Of a DNA stretch of 64,000 nt, positions 15,696 through 25,284 are shown piece by piece; position 1 is the first letter of the stretch; every line of letters starts with the position of its first letter. The translations under genes were made by a program, and so were the position numbers. The stretch covers positions 1,302,001 to 1,366,000 of the forward strand of contig JAGTTO010000001.1 in assembly GCA_018223435.1 (NCBI GenBank). Direction: 5' to 3'. The stretch is from Lachnospiraceae bacterium Marseille-Q4251. GTDB taxonomy: Bacteria; Bacillota; Clostridia; Lachnospirales; Lachnospiraceae. The notes beneath the pieces were generated by a model. It was not told the origin of the DNA. It was given only the letters and a program-made list of their open reading frames with translations, and made no database searches.

Positions 15696-18062
15696 TTACT
15701 CCTGCTTTGTCTGCAACGCCTTTTCGTGAAGGTTGGTATTGAAAAGCGCATACAGCGGATTATCTTCTTTTTCCATACGGTTATCAAATGGAATACAGGT
15801 ATTTCCATACTTAATGATCCCCGTACCGGAAGGAGAGTTATCTACATATTTTAGCTGTGCTTCTGGAATTCCTGCTGCAGTGGATAATTCCTGACTGTCT
15901 ACATTGGACTGCTTTAACAGGGCAATAAATTCACTGTTTCCCAGCATGGTCATTGCTGTATAATTCTGCAGCATATCAACTAAATTTTGGGTGATTCCAG
16001 TGCATAATCCGCCTTGTTTCCTCACTTTTTTCCAGAGGCTGAACAAAAATTTCGCACTATATTCCCGGTCAAGAACGGTATGGAACTCATCTATATAAAG
16101 CCAGGTTGCCCTTCCTTTCTTTGCATTTTCTGCAATCCGGGCACTGATATTTTCCAACATGACCAGAGTGGAAATGGCTCCCAGCTCTTTCCCCAGATCC
16201 CTTGTACCATAAACAATGAACCTTGCCTGTACATTCACATTGGTATGGTTATTGAAAATATTTAAAGAGCCATTTACAAACAGCTCTAACGATAAGGCAA
16301 TATCCTTTGCCTCTTCCTCCGGCTGCTCCAACAGTAGCTCATAAAATTCTGACATGGTAGGGATATGCTTTTCCCTTGCCTTTGCAATGTCAATATACAG
16401 CTTTCGTACACAACGGTCTATAATGGATTTATGGCGGCTGTTTAGATTATCCCCGTAACACTGTTCACACAGCCCCAGCATAAATTCCCCTTTATCCCGG
16501 ATATATCCCTGGGAATCGTTTAAATCCAGCGCCCAGACGTCCATCTCCAAAGGATTGATGTAATTCTTTGTATAGGTAGACAGGTTAATGATTGCCGCCT
16601 GGTTTCCCAGGGCTTCTGCAATATCAAAATATTCCAGTGTCGGGTCGATACAGATAATATCATCATCTGTTCCTAAGAACACCTGCAGCATTTCCGACTT
16701 ACTGAAATAGGATTTTCCGGAGCCGGGAACACCGAATACCATTCCATTCCCATTCGCCAGTTTTTTCCGGTTTCCAATGCAAAGGTTATGAGAAACCTGG
16801 TTAATGCCATAGCAGACGCCGGATTTTTCGTTTAATTCCTGTACATTAAAGGGAAGAAGGGCTGCAATGTCCCTGGTAAGCATGGTCCGCATTGTGCTGA
16901 TCTGCCGGTTTCCCACTGGAAGTATGGTATTCATAGCTTCCCTCTGCTGATAATAGTGGGTTTCAATCTGGCACATGCGTCCATTGCCGATATTTTTAAT
17001 GGTTTCGGTTACACTGTCTAACTCCTTCTTGTCCTTTGCCATGATTAGGAAATTAACCCCTGTATAAAACAGGTTCTGGTCATTTTCCCGCACGTCGTCC
17101 ATAAGATTTACAATCTTCTCCTTCTGGACTTTCTTGGTATGGGAAATGTCACTGGAAAAGTCGTTATTTTTATTACGGACTCTCTGCTGCTTTAAAATAT
17201 CATTTTCAATGCCCAGATATTTCTTCTGAAGAACCTTATTTGCCAGCTCTTTTGGTACTGGTACAATACAGATTGTAGTGATGCTATGAACCGGAAGGCT
17301 GGTAATCTCATTTAAAAAGGTATCCGATAAAGAAGAAGGATATTTTTTAATAAATAATGCCCTGCATTTTTTCCGTTCCGTTTCAAAATAGCCAGGGTAA
17401 AACTGCATATACCCTGGTGAAATATCATTTTTAGGATCACCGCCCTTTTTTAACGCCTGTCTGAAATCAAAGGAGAATTGTTCTTCTTCCCCTATGCGGT
17501 AAAAATTGAAAAGCACCCGCAGCCGCTCTTCTGCATTTAATTCTTCAATGCAGGAACCAAGTTCTCCGAAGTTCTGTTTTAAGGTAGCTTCAAAAGTGGC
17601 AAAAAATGCTTTTGCCTGTTCGTAGGATTTCCGTTCTACACATACCGTCAGCAGTTTTTCCTGTTCAATCCCCTGCCTTCCATCTACAATGCGCTTTTCA
17701 ATGATCTGGTTATAACTTCCACGCAGCCAGTTAAAACCATCTCCTTTTTCCTGGAAAAGAACATGCTCCCGGAAATCCTGCATATTTTTATTCCGGTTAA
17801 AAATGGTAATAAGAAAATATACATCAATGGCATTTACCGTCTTACAATACTGCTTTAAAATCCGCATCTGCTCTTCTGCACCTGCGGTTACATAATTAAT
17901 GTCCAAAAAGCGGTATGTCCTGGAGTATACCCCCTTCCCTACTTCAAAAATGCCATTTTCTGCAATTCTCCCAATCCCCATGACTTCCTGAAGATATTTC
18001 GGGGATTTTACTGCTTTATCTGCTTTTTTTAACTGGTCAAACTTATCTGAAAAAATTGACAA
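15696..18062 (-). CDS. VirB4-family conjugation ATPase, 788 aa
   Basis: Energises assembly of the mating channel at the inner face of the membrane. Walker A GVPGSGKSYFSKSEM lies near residue 444 and Walker B TWLYIDEFHTVL near 654; TraE/VirB4-type landmarks such as ICIDPTLEYFDIAEALG and RKQGGLCTGITQN are present. Length is normal. Start is TTG at 18062, ten bases after AGGAGG; no ATG is better placed. It lies after PrgI and is preceded by a structured 130-base leader, so its dose may be set separately from the upstream genes. A terminator follows. Confidence 0.93.
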   Translation of the reverse strand: MSIFSDKFDQLKKADKAVKSPKYLQEVMGIGRIAENGIFEVGKGVYSRTYRFLDINYVTAGAEEQMRILKQYCKTVNAIDVYFLITIFNRNKNMQDFREHVLFQEKGDGFNWLRGSYNQIIEKRIVDGRQGIEQEKLLTVCVERKSYEQAKAFFATFEATLKQNFGELGSCIEELNAEERLRVLFNFYRIGEEEQFSFDFRQALKKGGDPKNDISPGYMQFYPGYFETERKKCRALFIKKYPSSLSDTFLNEITSLPVHSITTICIVPVPKELANKVLQKKYLGIENDILKQQRVRNKNNDFSSDISHTKKVQKEKIVNLMDDVRENDQNLFYTGVNFLIMAKDKKELDSVTETIKNIGNGRMCQIETHYYQQREAMNTILPVGNRQISTMRTMLTRDIAALLPFNVQELNEKSGVCYGINQVSHNLCIGNRKKLANGNGMVFGVPGSGKSYFSKSEMLQVFLGTDDDIICIDPTLEYFDIAEALGNQAAIINLSTYTKNYINPLEMDVWALDLNDSQGYIRDKGEFMLGLCEQCYGDNLNSRHKSIIDRCVRKLYIDIAKAREKHIPTMSEFYELLLEQPEEEAKDIALSLELFVNGSLNIFNNHTNVNVQARFIVYGTRDLGKELGAISTLVMLENISARIAENAKKGRATWLYIDEFHTVLDREYSAKFLFSLWKKVRKQGGLCTGITQNLVDMLQNYTAMTMLGNSEFIALLKQSNVDSQELSTAAGIPEAQLKYVDNSPSGTGIIKYGNTCIPFDNRMEKEDNPLYALFNTNLHEKALQTKQE

Positions 18063-18082
18063 TCTCTAATTTCCTCCTTTCA

Positions 18083-18157
18083 GGCAGATGGGACCACAAA
18101 CACAGCAGCTTCCATCTGCCACTACATGTCTGTGTATCCCTCTCCTGAAATGGAGAG
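18083..18157 (-). promoter_or_regulatory. Structured leader between prgI and virB4
   Basis: Two perfect hairpins lie in the 130-base gap: GGCAGATGG / CCATCTGCC (18083-18120) and CTCTCC / GGAGAG (18140-18157). The first ends just before the virB4 ribosome site. No T-run follows, so they are not terminators; mRNA processing or translation control is possible. Confidence 0.5.
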
Positions 18158-18192
18158 CAGGCGCTATTTCACGCCTTGATTGCATATTCTGG

Positions 18193-18693
18193 TCAACGGT
18201 ACATCTTATACCACACCGCTGCTGCCGCACCAAGTACAATCATTACTACCGTTACGATCCCCATACGGATTGCCTTCTTTTTCACCACGTTGACGTCACC
18301 ACCTTTCTTCTCTTTTTTCTGTTCCTTTTTCCTTTGCTGTACTTCCCGTTCTTCTTCCTGACGGGTTTCCATATAAATCTGTTTCAGCTCCTGCACCGAT
18401 TCCGTAGAGCCATACACCAAAGGGCGGTTAAAAAAGGAAAAATAAATCATCTTCCCTGCAAACTGCCAGAATGTCAGCCCATGATAGTTATAAAACCCAG
18501 TCAGTGCCAGAGGTACAACAAAAGGGGTTGCCACATAACAGCTCAAAGTAATCCCGATTTTTTCATACAAAAGCAGGACAATCCCAGTTCCTACGCCCAA
18601 TGCCAATGCCGAAAACAAAAACTGTTTTGCTGTAAGTCCTAGAACCAGGGATTCTTTATAATGCTGTAGGTCCTCACTTAATTCAATCTCCAT
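18193..18693 (-). CDS. PrgI-family (VirB3-like) membrane protein, 166 aa
   Basis: Small membrane subunit of the Gram-positive mating channel. Two adjacent membrane helices lie at about 25-70 (FLFSALALGVGTGIVLLLY, then ITLSCYVATPFVVPLAL), followed by the cytoplasmic GLTFWQFAGKMIYFSFFNRP region typical of PrgI. Unusually, a third helix (about 143-163, IRMGIVTVVMIVLGAAAAVW) follows a long Lys/Glu segment. The start ATG 18693 directly abuts the TAA of the MT-A70 gene. It precedes VirB4, as VirB3 partners usually do. Confidence 0.88.
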   Translation of the reverse strand: MEIELSEDLQHYKESLVLGLTAKQFLFSALALGVGTGIVLLLYEKIGITLSCYVATPFVVPLALTGFYNYHGLTFWQFAGKMIYFSFFNRPLVYGSTESVQELKQIYMETRQEEEREVQQRKKEQKKEKKGGDVNVVKKKAIRMGIVTVVMIVLGAAAAVWYKMYR

Positions 18694-19302
18694 TTACATG
18701 TCCTCCCTTCTTACCGGCTCCTGTCCTTTGCAGATAGAAGCCGTTTCATGCTGCAAAACTTCTGTTCCCGGCGAACACACGACTTCATTCCCCCATACGT
18801 CCCAGCCAGGTGCTTCTCTACGCGCAAATAGCTCAACTCGTGGGACATCTCCCATTAACTGTTCAATTCTGTTTCTTGCCTCCTCTGGCTTTTTACTATG
18901 TTCTTCGATATGTGTGATAAGGACTTGATGCACACGCCTGGAATAACGCTTTGGGCTTCCTTTTGTTGCAAGAATACAGATTTCAGCATTTGCTCTTGTC
19001 CAGTATCCCATGCCCCAAAATAAAGAATCCGCTTTCTTATTCTGCTTAATCCAAACAAATGCTACCGTTTTATAGGTAAATCCCCACGCTTTTACAACTC
19101 TCCATATTTCTTTCAAAAGTGGAAATGTAATCCAAAGAAATAATGCACAATTTTCATCTGCCAGTTTCCCTACCGGCAACTTTTCTATTTCTTCCATGCT
19201 CATGGTTGGATAATGGCTTTCTGCGGAACGCCCACTGCCCTTTTTACTCCACACCCGGTATGCCCAGGGGGGATCTGCATAGATAACCTGATATTTTTTC
19301 AT
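18694..19302 (-). CDS. MT-A70-family adenine methyltransferase, 202 aa
   Basis: Opens MKKYQVIYADPPWAY, where DPPW (residues 10-13) is the catalytic motif of MT-A70 N6-adenine methylases. FLWITFPLLKEIW and GYWTRANAEICILATKG are further family landmarks. It probably methylates adenine in DNA, either to protect the element from restriction or to mark it; the target sequence cannot be read from the protein. It sits between the VirB6-like and PrgI genes, inside the channel operon, and is directly joined to prgI, so it is made together with the transfer machine. Confidence 0.9.
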   Translation of the reverse strand: MKKYQVIYADPPWAYRVWSKKGSGRSAESHYPTMSMEEIEKLPVGKLADENCALFLWITFPLLKEIWRVVKAWGFTYKTVAFVWIKQNKKADSLFWGMGYWTRANAEICILATKGSPKRYSRRVHQVLITHIEEHSKKPEEARNRIEQLMGDVPRVELFARREAPGWDVWGNEVVCSPGTEVLQHETASICKGQEPVRREDM

Positions 19303-19358
19303 AATCCTCCTTTTTATGAGCTTCTATCTTCCAAACAGAAGCTATTTTTTGCCTTACA

Positions 19359-20198
19359 CTACAATCCCAGTGCCCTGGAAGTCAGGTTCTGCGCCCCTTT
19401 TACAGTGCCTACCGTCAGCGCAACCGTAAAGGTCATTTCCCCCAAATAAATCAGGGTTTTGGCCCAGTCCTCATAATCTCCGGTAAAGGTCGGAAGACCG
19501 GAAGAAATAAACTGGTTACACAAAAGGATTGCCAGTGCCATCGTGACTGCCTCAAAAACAACACTGATAAAATATTTCATATAGGCTACAAAGGTATTGC
19601 TAAGCCCCCGGTTTCCAGCCAGGGTACTGCTGGCAATCGCCCCAAAAGGTACAATTACCATGATTTTCAAAAAGCGGAAATAAACATTGTACAGCAGGAA
19701 GAAACCACAGATAATAACGATTAAAGACAGGAAAACAGCAAGTATCAAAAATACGATACTGGTTCCAAATCCCAAATCTTTAATCACTTCTGCCTGCGCC
19801 GGGTCAATGGATAACTCCACACTCTGGTTTTGCCCCAAATGCCCCACCAGGTTTCCACAGGAAGTAAACAGGGCTTTCATAATGGTAATGTTATAAGATA
19901 CCAGCCACTGTGCAATGGCAACCCGGATAAACATACGGAGAATTGCTTCAAACCGGATTTCTTCCCGGATATCTACCGACTCTGCACAAAACCCTATGAC
20001 GAAAAAAAGGACTACCAGGGCAGAGCCTATCCCAACAAAAAGGGGTTCAATCCCTTCAATGATCCCCCAGGGCCCGCCTCCTTTGAATCCGGTAGGGGAC
20101 TGTCCTAAAAGTTCAAATACGAGGCTGACCTGGTTATTCCAAAATCCAAACACGATTTCCAAAAGTGCAAGGATCGCCTCTCCTAAATTAAACATCAC
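19359..20198 (-). CDS. VirB6/TrbL-like polytopic channel protein, 279 aa
   Basis: Hydrophobic protein with about six membrane spans, among them IEPLFVGIGSALVVLFFVIG, VFLILAVFLSLIVIICGFFL and a C-terminal pair. The conserved-looking FRFLKIMVIVPFGAIASSTL loop is typical of the TrbL/VirB6-like proteins of Tn1549-type ICEs. It is expected in the inner part of the mating pore. It follows Maff2 by 44 bases and is followed by the MT-A70 gene, all in one direction. Confidence 0.85.
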   Translation of the reverse strand: MMFNLGEAILALLEIVFGFWNNQVSLVFELLGQSPTGFKGGGPWGIIEGIEPLFVGIGSALVVLFFVIGFCAESVDIREEIRFEAILRMFIRVAIAQWLVSYNITIMKALFTSCGNLVGHLGQNQSVELSIDPAQAEVIKDLGFGTSIVFLILAVFLSLIVIICGFFLLYNVYFRFLKIMVIVPFGAIASSTLAGNRGLSNTFVAYMKYFISVVFEAVTMALAILLCNQFISSGLPTFTGDYEDWAKTLIYLGEMTFTVALTVGTVKGAQNLTSRALGL

Positions 20199-20242
20199 TT
20201 CACCTCTCTTCTTATCTACTTATCTCAAAAAGAAGAATGGTT

Positions 20243-20581
20243 TTAGCTAATTCCCAGGAAAGTAAGAACGGAGGAAATGGCTGCCATAATAAGCCCTGCA
20301 ACAATTCCTTTAATGGCACTGTTCATAGAAGAACTGTCCTGCTGTTGGTAAGCCTGTGCAAATTCCATCACGTTTTTTGCCAGGATAATCACACCCACCG
20401 CACCGATAATACTGATCACCAGTGTCTTTAAATTCATAAGCGGCTGTGTTACGTCACTTACCCCGGAAGCCATGACAGTCTGGGGGAACAGGGAAACAGT
20501 GGTAGCGCTTACTGCCAGGACTCCCAGTAGAGATTTTTTCAAGCGGTTCTGTTTCTTTCTGATAACCTCTTTGATTTTCAT
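20243..20581 (-). CDS. Maff2-family protein (VirB2/pilin-like), 112 aa
   Basis: A signal-like start (MKIKEVIRKKQNRLKKSLLG, hydrophobic core, MASG) is followed by two membrane helices, TLVISIIGAVGVIILAKNV and AIKGIVAGLIMAAISSVLTF, around a polar AYQQQDSSS loop. That is the build of VirB2-type pilins and of the Maff2 family seen in this place in Clostridial ICEs. The ribosome site AAAAGGAG lies upstream of ATG 20581. The 111-base gap upstream holds an unusual set of interlocking inverted repeats, which may adjust expression of this presumably abundant subunit. Confidence 0.85.
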   Translation of the reverse strand: MKIKEVIRKKQNRLKKSLLGVLAVSATTVSLFPQTVMASGVSDVTQPLMNLKTLVISIIGAVGVIILAKNVMEFAQAYQQQDSSSMNSAIKGIVAGLIMAAISSVLTFLGIS

Positions 20582-20613
20582 ATCTTTTTACTCCTTTTCA
20601 TGTGATTGATACC

Positions 20614-20686
20614 GCATTACGCAAAAAGACAGATTTTTAAAAACCTGCCCTGCGTAATGCAAAAACTACAGGTTTCCAAAAATCTG
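20614..20686. repeat. Interlocking inverted repeats between virD4 and the Maff2 gene
   Basis: Arms come in the order A-B-A'-B'. A is GCATTACGCA (20614-20623) and A' is TGCGTAATGC (20651-20660), a perfect match. B (20630-20647) and B' (20669-20686) are 18 bases and complementary at 16. The order gives a pseudoknot topology or two competing folds. B is also nearly palindromic by itself. Confidence 0.7.
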
Positions 20687-20692
20687 CCTTCT

Positions 20693-21430
20693 TTAATCCG
20701 AGGCTGTTTCTTTTGTAAATTTTTTACGGATTTCCTTCATCTTTTCAGCACTGTTTTTTGTATCTGCCATTTGAAGGATTTTATCATACGAAATTCCAGC
20801 ACCAATGGCAAGCATGATTTCTCCCAACTGTTCCTCATTATAAACATGGCTTTCCAATAATTCAGAAAGTTTTTCTTCCTCTGTCTGTACCGGTTTTTCC
20901 GTTTTCTTCGGCGGCCTCACCTCCTCTACCGTTCTCTTCTTCTGGTTCTCTTTCAGCTCTTCCTCCGAAAAAATCTTCTTAGGAATAGGCTCATAAGAAA
21001 AAATTTCATCAAAAGACAGTTCCACAATCTGAACATCTTCTCCCTGTTCCTTTTTCTTCTTATAATAATCCAGGGATTCTTCGTTTAAAATCTGTACCGC
21101 CTGTTTTTTTGCAGCCATTCTGTCATGGATATAAGGCGCTGCCCCGCCATCTTCTGTTTCCGAAAATCTGGAGTGTGCAAACGTATTGTATTTCTTATCA
21201 ATAATGGGATCACAACCCCTGATTAACAAAATACACTCTGAGTTATCCAGCTTTCGGGTTTCGTCCGGTGTCAAAAGCTCACGCCCCAGCACATCATAAT
21301 TCCGGGAACTGCTCCCCTGCCGGCCTTTGGTTTCCCCACTGCTTTTTTTATCAATGGTTCCTTTTCCCAGGGACTCACTGATATACTTATGCGTGGACTG
21401 TTCATTCCCACCAAGATATACCAGGGAATC
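20693..21430 (-). CDS. VirD4/TraG coupling protein, exon 2 (C-terminal 245 aa)
   Basis: Continues the coupling protein after the group II intron. The frame starts with GAT at 21430 and reads DSLVYLGGNEQSTHKYISES, the expected sequence after GNC at the end of exon 1. The join restores one 693-aa protein with no frame change. This part holds the end of the ATPase domain (LLIRGCDPIIDKKYNTFAHS), then a Glu/Lys-rich tail with a small helical domain (EEQLGEIMLAIGAGISYDKI). Without splicing it could only be made as a fragment from an internal ATG such as 21292. Coupling protein function therefore depends on intron removal. Confidence 0.9.
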   Translation of the reverse strand, partial: DSLVYLGGNEQSTHKYISESLGKGTIDKKSSGETKGRQGSSSRNYDVLGRELLTPDETRKLDNSECILLIRGCDPIIDKKYNTFAHSRFSETEDGGAAPYIHDRMAAKKQAVQILNEESLDYYKKKKEQGEDVQIVELSFDEIFSYEPIPKKIFSEEELKENQKKRTVEEVRPPKKTEKPVQTEEEKLSELLESHVYNEEQLGEIMLAIGAGISYDKILQMADTKNSAEKMKEIRKKFTKETASD

Positions 21431-21483
21431 ATGAGGTAAGCTTCAGCTCATCCTTCGAAAAGGACTTGCATCCACTCCCTCCC

Positions 21484-21518
21484 AAACCGCACGTACACCT
21501 CTCGATGTATACGGCTTT
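21484..21518 (-). ncRNA. Intron domain V
   Basis: Minus-strand hairpin AAGCCGTATACATCG / AGGTGTACGTGCGGTTT with the AGC-type catalytic triad near its base and a small tetraloop-like cap. Its place, about 50 bases from the 3' splice site, is right for domain V; domain VI should fall in the remaining bases. Confidence 0.8.
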
Positions 21519-21537
21519 CCGCTTATCATTTGCGGTG

Positions 21538-23370
21538 TTACGAATGAATTAAATTATGGCATTCGGGGCATACCACGAGTGTTTTCCGTCTCCTTTTTCG
21601 CATGAGTAATACCCACTCTGTATTTCCCTTTAAATCTTTGAGTTTCTTAACTTGGTGTATTACCAGATTTCTACAGTCTTTTTGGCATAATTCACAAGTA
21701 TGACGTTCCACTCTCTGTTTGAGAGTGTTAGTTTTGGCATATCTTGAAAACTGCGGAAGCTCGCTTACATTATCAAACTTTGTAGCACATTCCTTCCGTT
21801 TATAACCATCCCTGTAGAATGTTGTTGTTTTCATTCCCTGCCTTGTTTCATACGCAACTGTAAATAATTCGTTTCTGCAATATCTCCGCTTAATCTCATG
21901 AACATTCGTCTTATACTTGCACGCAAATGTTTTATACATGCTGTATTTCATTACATTGGCAAATCTCCCTATTTTAAAGGAGTCATTCGCTATGGTGTAA
22001 TAATTATATAGTCCACGGACTTCTGCATTGTATCTTGCGAGAATTTCAATATCGCTCTGGTTTACCAGTTTTCCCCTATGAAGGGCTACAAATCTCTCTT
22101 TTCCGTTTTCGTTGATTTTGATTTTCATTGCTTTGTATTCAATTAACTTACCTACCCATTTTTCGCGTGGAACGTACAGTTTAACAACTCCTGTCTGACA
22201 TCTCTGAACCCTTCCGTTAGAAGCCTTCTGTAGCGTCTGCACTCTTGATACCGTAATGTCGTAACCTAGAAATCTTGCTCTGTCTCCAGTGTGCGTAACC
22301 TTTGTCTTAGTGTCTGACATTTCTAATTTCAATGCTTTTTGCAGGAATATTTTCACGTCTTTCTTGATAGCTTCTGCGTCTGCTTTGCTACCAATAACCC
22401 CGATGATAAAATCATCCGCATATCTCGTATACTGCACCCTTTTATAATTACTGTCGTTATAGACGTAAGGTGTTGTAGATTTTTCAATCATTTCCAGTTC
22501 CTTAAGATTTTTGCATCTGATTTTCTTTTCTTCGTCAGACAGACTATCCCATATCTCTCTGCCCTTTTTCCTATATCTGTATGCCTTACCGACACTGGAC
22601 TTATATGCAGTAGAAAAATGTTTCTTCTTAGCTTCTGTATTGAAGTTTTCTGCATAATTTTCCATAAATTTGTCCAATTCATGAAGGTAAATATTTGCCA
22701 GCACTGGACTGACTCCCGACCCCTGCGGCACTCCGCTATAGGTTCTGTTGAATGTCCATTGTTCCATATATCCTGCTTTTAGGAATTTCCATATAAGCTG
22801 GATAAACGCTTCGTCATCAATCCTCTTTTTCAAGAGGTCGATAACTACATGGTGGTCGAAACTGTCAAAACAAGCGTGTATATCTCCTTCCACAAACCAG
22901 TTCGCACCAGTAAAGGTGTTCGGTATCTGTTTCAGTGCTGTCTGACAGCTTCTGTTTGGTCTGAACCCATGTGATTTATTACTGAACACAGGCTCATAAA
23001 TACTCTCCAAAATCATCTTAACGACTTCCTGCACGAGTTTATCATCCCCCGACTGAATACCCAGAGGACGTTTTTTACTGCTGTTTTTCTTTGCAATATA
23101 TTCTCTTCTTGCAGGCTTAGGTTGGTAACTTCGGTCTTTTAAGGATAAAATAATCCTCTCAATTCTCTTGTTACCCATGCCATCAATCGTTGTTCCATCA
23201 GCTCCGGCAGTCATACTGCCATCATTTGCGTAGATATTTTTATACGCAAGCCAATAAAACTCCGGATTGTACAGATTTCTGTATAATCTCTGAAATCTGT
23301 AAGTTTCATTCTTTGACTTTTCCATCAAATTTTTCAATACCTCAGTTGGATTTCTCAATGCCTCTCGCAC
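21538..23370 (-). CDS. ltrA: Group II intron reverse transcriptase/maturase with HNH-type nuclease, 610 aa
   Basis: LtrA-type intron-encoded protein that helps splicing and copies the intron into DNA. Reverse transcriptase landmarks include AGADGTTIDGM, KKRPLGIQSGDDKLVQEVVK, FSNKSHGFRPNRSCQTAL, SGVPQGSGVSPVLANIYLHE and the catalytic YADD in YTRYADDFIIG near residue 318. The X/maturase region follows. The end has CELCQKDC and CPECHNLIH, a zinc-linked HNH endonuclease. All motifs look intact, so the intron may still be mobile. The stop codon lies about 20 bases before domain V. Confidence 0.93.
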   Translation of the reverse strand: MREALRNPTEVLKNLMEKSKNETYRFQRLYRNLYNPEFYWLAYKNIYANDGSMTAGADGTTIDGMGNKRIERIILSLKDRSYQPKPARREYIAKKNSSKKRPLGIQSGDDKLVQEVVKMILESIYEPVFSNKSHGFRPNRSCQTALKQIPNTFTGANWFVEGDIHACFDSFDHHVVIDLLKKRIDDEAFIQLIWKFLKAGYMEQWTFNRTYSGVPQGSGVSPVLANIYLHELDKFMENYAENFNTEAKKKHFSTAYKSSVGKAYRYRKKGREIWDSLSDEEKKIRCKNLKELEMIEKSTTPYVYNDSNYKRVQYTRYADDFIIGVIGSKADAEAIKKDVKIFLQKALKLEMSDTKTKVTHTGDRARFLGYDITVSRVQTLQKASNGRVQRCQTGVVKLYVPREKWVGKLIEYKAMKIKINENGKERFVALHRGKLVNQSDIEILARYNAEVRGLYNYYTIANDSFKIGRFANVMKYSMYKTFACKYKTNVHEIKRRYCRNELFTVAYETRQGMKTTTFYRDGYKRKECATKFDNVSELPQFSRYAKTNTLKQRVERHTCELCQKDCRNLVIHQVKKLKDLKGNTEWVLLMRKRRRKTLVVCPECHNLIHS

Positions 23371-23940
23371 CTTCCTTCATTTTAGTATTTTCTGATAAGC
23401 TGCTCCCCTTCGCCATGTGAACGTCATTAACGTCTCGGACTACTATGGGAGCTGTGTGACCATGCCTGTTACCAGGTTTAGGTCATCCCCAGTTAGTAAA
23501 TACAGGATTAGCATTCAGTGTTGTCGGCACCGACTTTCGCCATTTATCCGCTGTCTTGCGGTTGCTCTTTCATGAGTATCGCTTGCTTTCATAACTGCGA
23601 AATGAAACCAACATGAAAAGCATACGTTTCAATCCTTTTCGTATGCGGGGCACAGGTTCCCCCACTCTGGCTATCGTTTAGGCAGTTTAGCTTTGTACCT
23701 CATACACTGATTTTTATTCTTAAATATTCTGACGCATAGGATTAGCGCCTTTCCTATTTACGTTCCAACTGGAACAACAACATGCTACACTCCCCTTCGG
23801 GTTTCCCCTCTCGGATAAGTTGTAGAATAATAGGTTGTGATTTTTCATCACCTGATACTTTTACCTACCGCTTGCTAAAGGCGGTATCCTGTAAATACCA
23901 CGTCGCCAATTTATATTGCGCTGGCGACTTCTGGGCGCAC

Positions 23941-25284
23941 ACAATTACCCGGTATGGTTTCCCAGGTTTTCTCAAACAAAGCCTTGATCTGGGCAAGGTT
24001 TTGGATAAAAATGGTACATGAAATATTCCTGGAACGCATGGTACTAAGGAGGCAGCAGTAGTCATCTGGCAATGGCACGTTGGCAAATTCGTCCAGCATA
24101 AAATTGACGTTAATGGGAAGTTTTCCATTGTAATGGAAGTCTGCCTGGTAATACAATTCCTGGAAAATCTGGGAATAAAGCATACCAATTAAAAAGGCAT
24201 AACTCTTATCCGAATCCGGCGTTACACAAAAAAGTGCAGTCTTCCGGTTTCTGTCCCCGTCAACACCAAGCCCAATCTCCTCAATCTCCATTTCATCATG
24301 ATCCAGAATCCGCAAAATTTGTGGGTTCTGTAACAATCCCAGCCTTGCATTTGCGGAAATGATGATACTCCTTACCGTATCTCCGGCACCCCGGATCACT
24401 TTATTATACTGGATTAAAGCAGGGTGATTGCTTCCCTTTTTTCTCTCCAGTCTGCGGAAACGCCGGTCTAAATCAGAAGGGGAACCGTCTGCATGGACTT
24501 CCGCCTCATTCAAAAGCTGCAGAACCATACGGAAATTCCTTTTCTCCATTTCACACTCCTGCCACACATAAAGAAAAATGGCCTGCAAGTACAAAGACTC
24601 GGCTTTCTCCCAGAATGGATCACTGGGCTGTGCGTTTTTCGGTGTGGTATTATTGATCAGGTTGGTAACCAGTTTTACAATATCTGTTTCAGAGCGGATA
24701 TAGCGGAATGGATTATATCCGTTAGACTGCTCCATTTCCACCAGGTTCAGCACCCGTATCCGGTATCCATGCGCTTTCAGCATACCTCCGCAGCATCTTA
24801 AAATCTCCCCTTTGGGATCTGTAATGATCTGGGAAGCCCTGCTTAACTGAAGGAGATTGGGTTTCACCATGAACAAGGTTTTTCCAGCGCCGCTTCCTCC
24901 GATTACCAGGACATTTAGGTTTCTCCTGGTCTTTCTGGTATTCATGGACAGCCTGACATTCTGGGATAAGATCAGGTTATTGTGTTCATCTTTATCCGCA
25001 AACTGCTTTGCCACTTTTTTCGGATCTGCAAAAACAGCGGTACCAAATTCCTGTCCCGGCATATAGTTTTTCCGGCTGGTGACATACATGACCATACCGA
25101 TCACATATACAAAAATCCCCAAAATGATTGCTTTTAAGGAAGTTTCGTTCCAATAATTGGCAAACGGGGCTGCCATCACCTGATCCAGACGGTTTAAAAA
25201 ATAATTGATATCCTTTCCGGGCTGATAACACACGTTCAAGAGATAACCTCCATAGCCGGAAGCTATGCCACCAATAAGATACAT
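23941..25284 (-). CDS. VirD4/TraG type IV coupling protein, exon 1 (448 codons)
   Basis: Coupling protein that brings the relaxase-DNA complex to the mating channel. Two membrane helices lie near residues 1-18 and 50-70; Walker A GGSGAGKT is at 129-136; Walker B NFMLDEFANVPLPDDY precedes IFIQNLAQIKALF. Exon 1 ends at TGT (23943-23941). ATG 25284 has no ribosome site. The frame continues upstream ten more codons (IQKKKKQSWG) to an ATT at 25314 near a GGAG, so a rare AUU start or reinitiation after the PcfB stop is possible. Together with exon 2 the product is about 693-703 aa, normal for TraG/VirD4. Confidence 0.92.

Larger units (their letters stand above)
21431..23940 (-). mobile_element. 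Group II intron, 2,510 bp, inside the virD4 gene
   Basis: The 5' end reads GTGCGCCCAG, a canonical GUGCG intron start, and the 3' end reads ACCTCAT, fitting the usual AY end. Removing these exact bases rejoins GGT AAT TGT and GAT TCC CTG into GNCDSLVYLGG in frame. A domain V hairpin lies near the 3' end and a reverse transcriptase/maturase gene lies in domain IV. Group II introns are self-splicing RNAs that move by retrohoming. The insertion is in the sense strand of a highly conserved coupling-protein segment, so the intron can be tolerated only if it splices. Confidence 0.92.
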
